Assembly: GCA_958346165.1 (NCBI GenBank)
Contig: CATVQO010000050.1
Location: 1 to 9,220, forward strand
Origin: an uncultured Collinsella sp.
GTDB taxonomy: Bacteria > Actinomycetota > Coriobacteriia > Coriobacteriales > Coriobacteriaceae
Reading direction: 5' to 3'
Length of the DNA stretch: 9,220 bases
Shown: positions 4,737-9,220 of the stretch, piece after piece
Numbering within the stretch: the first letter of the stretch is position 1
Layout: every line of letters begins with the position of its first letter
The notes under the pieces: model-generated
Seen by the model: only the letters and a program-made list of their open reading frames with translations
The model's database searches: none
Told to the model about the DNA's origin: nothing
Made by a program: the position numbers and the translations under genes

Positions 4737-6518
4737 ATGCTGCTTACGCAAACGACAACGCCCGAGGACGTCAAGGCTCTCGACCGCGCCGAGCTTCCGC
4801 TGCTCTGCGGCGAGATCCGCCAGGCAATCCTCGAAAGCTCCGCCGCCGTCGGCGGGCACGTTGCCCCCAACCTGGGCGTCGTTGAGCTTACGGTTGCGCT
4901 TCATCGCGTGTTTAACTCCCCCATCGACAAGATTGTCTTTGACGTTTCGCACCAGACCTACGCCCACAAGGCGCTGACGGGGCGCGCGTACACTTATATC
5001 GATCCGGAGCGTTATGGTGAGGCTTCTGGCTTTGCCAATCCCGACGAGTCCGAGCATGACCTGTTTGCCATGGGGCACACCTCCACGTCGGTGAGCCTGG
5101 GCTGCGGCCTGGCGCACGCTCGTGACCTGGCGGGCGATGCATACAACGTCATCGCCATCATTGGCGACGGCTCGCTTTCGGGCGGCCTGGCGTTTGAGGG
5201 CTTCAACAATGCCGCCGAACTCGATAGCAACCTGATCATCATCGTCAACGATAACGACCAGTCCATCGCCGAGAACCATGGCGGCCTGTATCGCAATCTG
5301 GCCGAGCTGCGCACCAGCAACGGCACCTGTGAGCGCAACGTTTTCCGCGCGATGGGACTCGACTACCGTTATTTGGACGCCGGCAACGACGTGTTGGCCC
5401 TGGTCGACGCGCTGCAGGAACTGCGCAATATCGATCATCCCATCGTGCTGCACGTCTCCACCGCCAAGGGCAAGGGCTTTGAGCCAGCCCAAAACGACCC
5501 CGAGCGCTGGCACCACGTGGGTCCGTTTGACATGGCGACCGGGCGCAAGCTCTGCCCGGGCCATCCGAGCGAGCCTGCGCCGCGCACCTACGCCGACATT
5601 ACGGGCGAGGCGCTCAGCGCCGCCATCGAGCGCGATCCGCAGGTCGTGGGCATCACGGCCGCCACACCCTACATCATGGGCTTTACACCCGAGCTTCGCG
5701 CTGCCGCCGGCAAACAGTTCGTCGATGTGGGCATTGCCGAGGAGCACGCCGTGACCTTTGCCACCGCGCTTGCGCGCTCGGGCGCCAAACCAGTCTTTGG
5801 TGTGTACGGCACGTTTTTGCAGCGCGCCTACGACGAGCTGTGGCACGACCTGTGCCTCAACGACGCCCCTGCAACCATCCTGGTGTTTGGTGCGTCAATC
5901 TTTGGCACCACGTCCGAGACGCACCTCTCGTTCTTTGATATTTCCATGCTGGGCGGTCTTCCCAACATGCACTACCTAGCGCCGGCCTGCATGGAGGAAT
6001 ATCTGTCCATGCTGAGCTGGTCGCTCGACCATCGCGAGCATCCCGTGGCAATCCGCGTACCGGGCATCGGCCTGGTGAGCCGTCCCGACCTTGCACCCGC
6101 CGAAGACACCGACTACAGCGCCGTTCGCTACAACGTGGTGCGCCAGGGTCGCGACGTTGCCGTGCTCGCACTTGGCGATTTCTTTGAGCTGGGCGAGCGC
6201 GTGGCAAACCGCTTGGCCGCCGAGTACGGCATCGAGGCCACGCTCGTCAACCCTCGCTTTGCAACCGAGCTTGACCATGAGTTCCTCGACAGCCTTGCCG
6301 CCGAGCATCGCGTCGTCGTCACCCTCGAGGACGGCATCTTGGACGGCGGCTGGGGCGAGCGCGTGGCGTGCTACCTGGCCTGCACGCCCGTGCGCACGCG
6401 CACCTTCGGCTTCGCCAAGGGCTTCCCCGACCGCTACGACCCCAACGAACTGCTCGCGCAGAACGGCATGACGGTCGAGAACATGGCCGCCGAAGCCGTA
6501 AGGCTACTCAACGAGTAA
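4737..6518 (+). CDS. 1-deoxy-D-xylulose-5-phosphate synthase-like enzyme, divergent
   Basis: The 593-residue protein has the full DXS layout: thiamine-diphosphate domain (1-270), pyrimidine-binding transketolase domain (about 281-445) and C-terminal domain (460-590). DXS joins pyruvate and glyceraldehyde 3-phosphate to make the first intermediate of the MEP isoprenoid pathway, also used for thiamine and pyridoxal. Conserved features are H41 (GGH), H72 (SHQTYAHK), the cofactor motif IGDGSLSGG (142-150) to NDN (171-173), catalytic E335 (VGIAEEHAVTF), R363 (GTFLQRAYD), H396 and R440. Two positions differ: E. coli Arg420 aligns with G385 and Asp427 with T392, within FGASIFGTTSETH. The linker after SIAEN is some tens of residues shorter than usual, explaining the short length (typical 620-640). 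The start has GGAG 8 nt upstream. This may be the organism's DXS or a paralogue with a different acceptor; the dxs symbol is withheld for that reason. Confidence 0.85.
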   Translation: MLLTQTTTPEDVKALDRAELPLLCGEIRQAILESSAAVGGHVAPNLGVVELTVALHRVFNSPIDKIVFDVSHQTYAHKALTGRAYTYIDPERYGEASGFANPDESEHDLFAMGHTSTSVSLGCGLAHARDLAGDAYNVIAIIGDGSLSGGLAFEGFNNAAELDSNLIIIVNDNDQSIAENHGGLYRNLAELRTSNGTCERNVFRAMGLDYRYLDAGNDVLALVDALQELRNIDHPIVLHVSTAKGKGFEPAQNDPERWHHVGPFDMATGRKLCPGHPSEPAPRTYADITGEALSAAIERDPQVVGITAATPYIMGFTPELRAAAGKQFVDVGIAEEHAVTFATALARSGAKPVFGVYGTFLQRAYDELWHDLCLNDAPATILVFGASIFGTTSETHLSFFDISMLGGLPNMHYLAPACMEEYLSMLSWSLDHREHPVAIRVPGIGLVSRPDLAPAEDTDYSAVRYNVVRQGRDVAVLALGDFFELGERVANRLAAEYGIEATLVNPRFATELDHEFLDSLAAEHRVVVTLEDGILDGGWGERVACYLACTPVRTRTFGFAKGFPDRYDPNELLAQNGMTVENMAAEAVRLLNE

Positions 6519-6519
6519 G

Positions 6520-6562
6520 AAAACCTCCGCAAGGGAAGCGCCCCTGCGGAGGTTTTTATTTT
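6520..6562 (+). terminator. Strong intrinsic terminator of the DXS-like gene
   Basis: Directly after the stop codon, AAAACCTCCGCA (6520-6531) pairs with TGCGGAGGTTTT (6545-6556); an A-C mismatch is followed by GGG-CCC, closing a small loop. The downstream arm runs into TTTTTATTTT. The stem flanked by A and T tracts could also work leftward. It isolates the DXS-like gene from the importer genes. Confidence 0.92.
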
Positions 6563-6665
6563 CGCGACGCGATTATCTCGATCCGTAACATCTAGGACCC
6601 GAATTCCCGTCTAACTGTTACAGATTGAGACAAAGCAGCGAGGCAGGCCGTCACATCTGCAAGAA

Positions 6666-6692
6666 CCACCACAAAGGTGCCTGTCCCTTTTT
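6666..6692. repeat. Possible dispersed repeat fragment with GGTGCCTGTCCC core
   Basis: In the 296-bp gap before the importer the stretch CCACCACAAAGG followed by TGCCTGTCCCTTTTT looks unlike promoter or gene sequence. The core (reverse complement GGGACAGGCACC) resembles short repeats I have seen scattered between genes in several bacteria, but I could not check this. It can form a small 5-bp stem (AAAGG with CCTTT) before a T-run. Apart from this, 6563-6741 shows only a chance-level GTAACA/TGTTAC pair. Confidence 0.35.
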
Positions 6693-6741
6693 AGTAGGTA
6701 CAATAACCCATAAGGCAAGTATGTTTCTGAGTTATTTCGTG

Positions 6742-6771
6742 TTGACCCATTTGAGCGCGATGGGGTATAAC
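6742..6771 (+). promoter_or_regulatory. Sigma-70-type promoter of the glutamate importer
   Basis: TTGACC (-35, 6742-6747) and TATAAC (-10, 6766-6771) each match the housekeeping consensus at five of six positions, with an 18-bp spacer. The predicted start near 6778 gives a leader of about 37 nt before the binding-protein ATG at 6815. No operator palindrome overlaps it. Confidence 0.75.
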
Positions 6772-6814
6772 TCTACTCAACCGCTAGGGATTTTATTGAG
6801 AAAGGTGTTCTACC

Positions 6815-7810
6815 ATGAGCAAGAACCTCTCCCAGCAGGTCGTTCTCGACCGCCGCGGCTTCGTTGCCGCCACCTTCGCAACCGTCGCCGGCCTTGGTCT
6901 TGCCGGCTGCTCCGACACCAGCGCCGAGGCCGACAAGGGTTCCGCCGCCGGTTCCTCCAAGAGCTCCGAGGATACCGAGGCTTCCACCACACTCGACGCC
7001 AAGGCATTCGACAAGCTCGTCGACAACGGCCCCAAGGCCGATGACGATGCCATCGCCGCCAGCACCTGGGCCACGGCCGTCAAGGACGCCGGCGTCTTTA
7101 AGATCGGTGGCGTTCAGACTTCCACACTCTTCTCCCTCCTCAACGAGAAAGACGGCCAGACCCGCGGCTTCGATGCCGGCATCGCGCAACTTCTGTCCAA
7201 CTACATCTTGGGCGAGAACAAGGTCGAGATCACCCAGGTGACCTCGGACACGCGCGAGTCCGTCCTGCAGAACGGCCAGGTCGACGCTGTCTTTGCCACC
7301 TACACCATCACTGACGAGCGCAAGAAGCTCGTCTCCTTCGCCGGCCCCTACTACTACACCCAGCAGGCCATCCTGGTGCTCGCCGATAACGACGACATCA
7401 AGAGCGTCGACGACCTGGCCGACAAGAACGTCGCCGTCCAGTCCGGCTCCAACGGCCCCGCCATCCTGGAGGAGTTCGCTCCCAAGGCCAGCCAGCAGGA
7501 GTTCAAGACCGACGAGGAGGCCCGTCAAGCACTCCAGCAGGGCCGCGTTGACGCCTACGTCATCGATAACAACATGCAGCAGAGCGCCCTGGTCCGCGAG
7601 CCCGGTAAGTACAAGATCGCCGGCAAGCCCTTCGGCAGCAAGGAGCCCTATGGCATCGGTCTGCCGCTCGATTCCGACGGCGTCGCCTTTGTCAACGACT
7701 TCCTTAAGAAGATCGAGGACGACGGCACCTGGACTGAGCTGTGGCAGATCTGCATCGGTGACCGTACGGGCGACACCAATGTTCCCGAGCTGCCCGAGAT
7801 CGGCGCCTAG
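6815..7810 (+). CDS. Glutamate/amino-acid ABC transporter substrate-binding lipoprotein
   Basis: The 331-residue protein is the extracellular binding component of a polar amino-acid importer (family SBP_bac_3), probably for glutamate like Corynebacterium GluB. The signal region contains a twin-arginine-like DRRGFV (12-17), a hydrophobic run, and the lipobox LAGC with the lipidated Cys32, so export may use the Tat route. Residues 33-60 are a Ser/Ala/Glu-rich linker. The binding domain spans about 95-310, with GFDAGIAQLL (118-127), TRESVLQNGQVDAVF (146-160) and TITDERKKLVSFAGPYY (164-180), typical of the fold. A good ribosome binding site (GAGAAAGGTG) precedes ATG 6815. Lysine is almost always AAG, consistent with strong expression. 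Two permease genes follow after 138 bp with a hairpin between. Confidence 0.9.
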   Translation: MSKNLSQQVVLDRRGFVAATFATVAGLGLAGCSDTSAEADKGSAAGSSKSSEDTEASTTLDAKAFDKLVDNGPKADDDAIAASTWATAVKDAGVFKIGGVQTSTLFSLLNEKDGQTRGFDAGIAQLLSNYILGENKVEITQVTSDTRESVLQNGQVDAVFATYTITDERKKLVSFAGPYYYTQQAILVLADNDDIKSVDDLADKNVAVQSGSNGPAILEEFAPKASQQEFKTDEEARQALQQGRVDAYVIDNNMQQSALVREPGKYKIAGKPFGSKEPYGIGLPLDSDGVAFVNDFLKKIEDDGTWTELWQICIGDRTGDTNVPELPEIGA

Positions 7811-7898
7811 GCAGCGAGCCTGGTAACGGCCGCAACGAAACCATACGGAAACGCATGATGCGCTTTATTGCGGTAAACTGTTTCCTCACTGAGTTGTC

Positions 7899-7931
7899 GG
7901 GGCTTCCGTACACACGGGAGCCCCTTTCCTT
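7899..7931 (+). terminator. Attenuator-like terminator between binding protein and permeases
   Basis: GGGGCTTCCGT (7899-7909) pairs with ACGGGAGCCCC (7914-7924), one G-U pair, with an ACAC loop, followed by TTTCCTT. It lies 18 bp before the permease start and overlaps no gene. The interrupted T-tract suggests partial read-through, giving more binding protein than permease. No clear separate promoter for the permeases was found in 7811-7898. Confidence 0.7.
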
Positions 7932-7948
7932 ATCGGCGGGAGGTCCGC

Positions 7949-8608
7949 ATGAGTCTCTCCGAACTCTGGTCGCTCTATGGCCAGAACTATATCGACGCGC
8001 TGCTCGCAACCTGGGGCATGACGCTTGAGTCGTTTGCCATCGCCATGGTGCTCGCCGTCGCCGTCACCGTGATGCGCGTGTCGCCGCTCAAGCCGCTGCG
8101 CGTCTTTGGCGACCTGTATGTCCAGGTCTTCCGTAACATCCCCGGCATCGCGCTGCTTATCATCGTCGTCTATGCGCTGCCGCCGCTCAAGGTCGTCCTG
8201 CCCTACCGCACCTGCGTTATCGTCGCCACGGTCCTTTTGGGCTCGGCCTTTGGCTCCGAAAACTTTATGAGCGGCATCAACACCGTCGGCGTCGGCCAGG
8301 TGGAAGCCGCCCGTTCGCTCGGCATGAGCTTTAACCGCATCCTCGCCAAGATCGTGATTCCGCAGGCGCTGCGCTCGAGCGTGCTGCCTATGACGAACCT
8401 CTTTATCGCCGTCATGCTCACCACCGCGCTCGGCAGTCAGGTGCCGCTTAAGCCGCAAGAGCTTACCGGCGTGGTGAGCTATATCAACACGCGCTCACTT
8501 GGCGGCGTCGCCGCGTTCTTTATCTCGGCGCTCGGCTACCTGGGCACGGCCTTTGTGGTGAGCCACATTGGCAACTACATCGATAAGAAGGTGAGGATCC
8601 TCCGATGA
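7949..8608 (+). CDS. Glutamate/amino-acid ABC transporter permease 1 (GluC-like)
   Basis: The 219-residue inner-membrane protein belongs to the HisM/GluC class of polar amino-acid permeases. Hydrophobic segments lie near 22-42, 63-80, 87-105, 146-163 and 186-205. The EAA loop, which docks the ATPase, is at 119-138 (EAARSLGMSFNRILAKIVIP). The segment FRNIPGIALLIIVVYALPP (61-79) is the usual family signature RxxPxxxxL. The ribosome binding site GGGAGG sits 6 nt before ATG. Its stop overlaps the next start (ATGA at 8605-8608), so the two permeases are translationally coupled and most likely form a heterodimer. The ATPase is not in the window and probably lies to the right or elsewhere. Confidence 0.9.
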   Translation: MSLSELWSLYGQNYIDALLATWGMTLESFAIAMVLAVAVTVMRVSPLKPLRVFGDLYVQVFRNIPGIALLIIVVYALPPLKVVLPYRTCVIVATVLLGSAFGSENFMSGINTVGVGQVEAARSLGMSFNRILAKIVIPQALRSSVLPMTNLFIAVMLTTALGSQVPLKPQELTGVVSYINTRSLGGVAAFFISALGYLGTAFVVSHIGNYIDKKVRILR

Positions 8609-9220
8609 GCAAGCACTCCTCCCCTGCGCTTACCATGCGCGATGCGCTCTACGAGGCTCCCGGCCCCAAGATGCGCGCCAAAATTCGCATCGGCACCGCC
8701 ATCTCGCTTGTTGCCGTCGCCGCACTCGTCGTCCTGGTACTGCAGCGCTTTTATGTGACCGGCCAGCTTTCGGTCCACTATTGGTATTTCTTTACGCACC
8801 TCACCACCTGGAAGTTCCTGCTTGCCGGCTTTGAGGGCACCGTTAAAGTCGCACTCACCGCTGGCGCCATCGCGCTGGCACTGGGCTTAGCCCTTATGCT
8901 CGGCCGTACCAGCGACATTAAGCCGCTGCAGCTGGTCTGCCGCGTACTCACCGATTTCTTCCGCGGCGTGCCGAGCCTGCTGTTCATCTACTTCTTCTTT
9001 TTGGTGCTGCCCCAGTACAAGATCGCGCTCCCGTCGTTTTGGATGCTCACGCTGCCTGTCGCGCTCGCTGCGGCCGGCGTGCTGGCCGAGATTTTCCGCG
9101 CCGGCGTCAATGCCGTGCCGCGCGGTCAGGTCGAAGCAGCCCAGGCGCTCGGTCTCTCCAGGGCCAAAATCACCTTTAAAATCGTGTTGCCGCAGGCTAT
9201 TCGGTTTATCATTCCGTCGT
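8605..9220 (+). CDS. Glutamate/amino-acid ABC transporter permease 2 (GluD-like), partial
   Basis: The frame runs from ATG 8605 past the right edge (205 complete codons). It overlaps the end of permease 1 by 4 bp. It starts with a cytoplasmic MRDALYEAPGPKMRAK stretch, similar to the Corynebacterium GluD N-terminus, then membrane segments near 30-47, 72-98, 122-136 and 145-162. The family signature FRGVPSLLFIYFFFLVLP is at 119-136 and the EAA loop at 177-196 (EAAQALGLSRAKITFKIVLP). The C-terminal end is missing, so the last membrane segment is not visible. The chain order binding protein, GluC, GluD matches Corynebacterium gluBCD, where gluA (ATPase) stands first; here it is not found upstream. 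Confidence 0.9.
   Translation, partial: MSKHSSPALTMRDALYEAPGPKMRAKIRIGTAISLVAVAALVVLVLQRFYVTGQLSVHYWYFFTHLTTWKFLLAGFEGTVKVALTAGAIALALGLALMLGRTSDIKPLQLVCRVLTDFFRGVPSLLFIYFFFLVLPQYKIALPSFWMLTLPVALAAAGVLAEIFRAGVNAVPRGQVEAAQALGLSRAKITFKIVLPQAIRFIIPS

Noticed and set aside
4641..5846. 401-codon minus-strand open frame opposite the DXS-like gene
   Set aside because: It mirrors the strong DXS coding frame, has no recognisable domain and no matching ribosome binding site; a GC-rich antisense shadow.
6585..6622. GTAACA/TGTTAC pair in the gap after the DXS-like terminator
   Set aside because: Six-base arms, long spacer and no linked gene or promoter; chance level.
6625..7044. 139-codon plus-strand open frame through the importer promoter and binding-protein start
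   Set aside because: It overlaps a good promoter and lies in another frame from the well-supported lipoprotein; no domain seen.
6773..7528. 251-codon minus-strand open frame opposite the binding-protein gene
   Set aside because: It is Gly/Val/Leu repeat-like, as expected from the complement of biased codons; no family signal.

Overview
The window looks like a chromosomal segment of a high-GC Gram-positive bacterium, most likely an actinomycete of the class Coriobacteriia (Collinsella-like). This rests on overall GC content, codon choice, a Corynebacterium-style glutamate transporter layout (binding lipoprotein followed by two permeases) and protein resemblance judged by eye. No search was run, so the taxonomic call is inference.

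Layout. Positions 1-4508 are transcribed leftward (minus strand). In transcription order they hold: an HD-domain phosphohydrolase (4508-3972); a CmpB-type membrane protein with a GTG start 3 bp downstream (3968-2949); an Amt ammonium channel (2750-1473); a PII nitrogen regulator (1282-944); a TetR-family repressor (869-207); and the first 35 codons of a gene that leaves the left edge (105-1). From 4737 rightward the plus strand carries a divergent 1-deoxyxylulose-5-phosphate synthase-like gene (4737-6518) with a strong terminator. After a promoter-bearing gap comes a glutamate-type ABC importer: binding lipoprotein (6815-7810), permease 1 (7949-8608) and permease 2 (8605 to past the right edge).

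How they work together. amt and PII form an ammonium uptake and sensing pair, but in the order amt then PII, separated by about 190 bp filled by a large palindromic repeat. The PII protein lacks the canonical T-loop tyrosine 51. The TetR gene is followed by two palindromes of the TACATAC-n5-GTATGTA type lying in front of the truncated left-edge gene, which is therefore its likely target. The importer has an intrinsic-terminator-like hairpin between the binding protein and the permeases, a common way to make more binding protein than permease.

The points most worth a second look are: the DXS-like enzyme, which keeps the thiamine diphosphate machinery but lacks two substrate-pocket residues; the palindromic repeat between amt and PII; the twin TetR operators; and a 12-bp inverted repeat whose promoter-distal arm covers the tetR ribosome binding site. 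No RNA gene, CRISPR array or complete insertion sequence was seen. No intergenic gap exceeds 300 bases; the longest, 6519-6814, holds a terminator, a possible dispersed repeat and the importer promoter.
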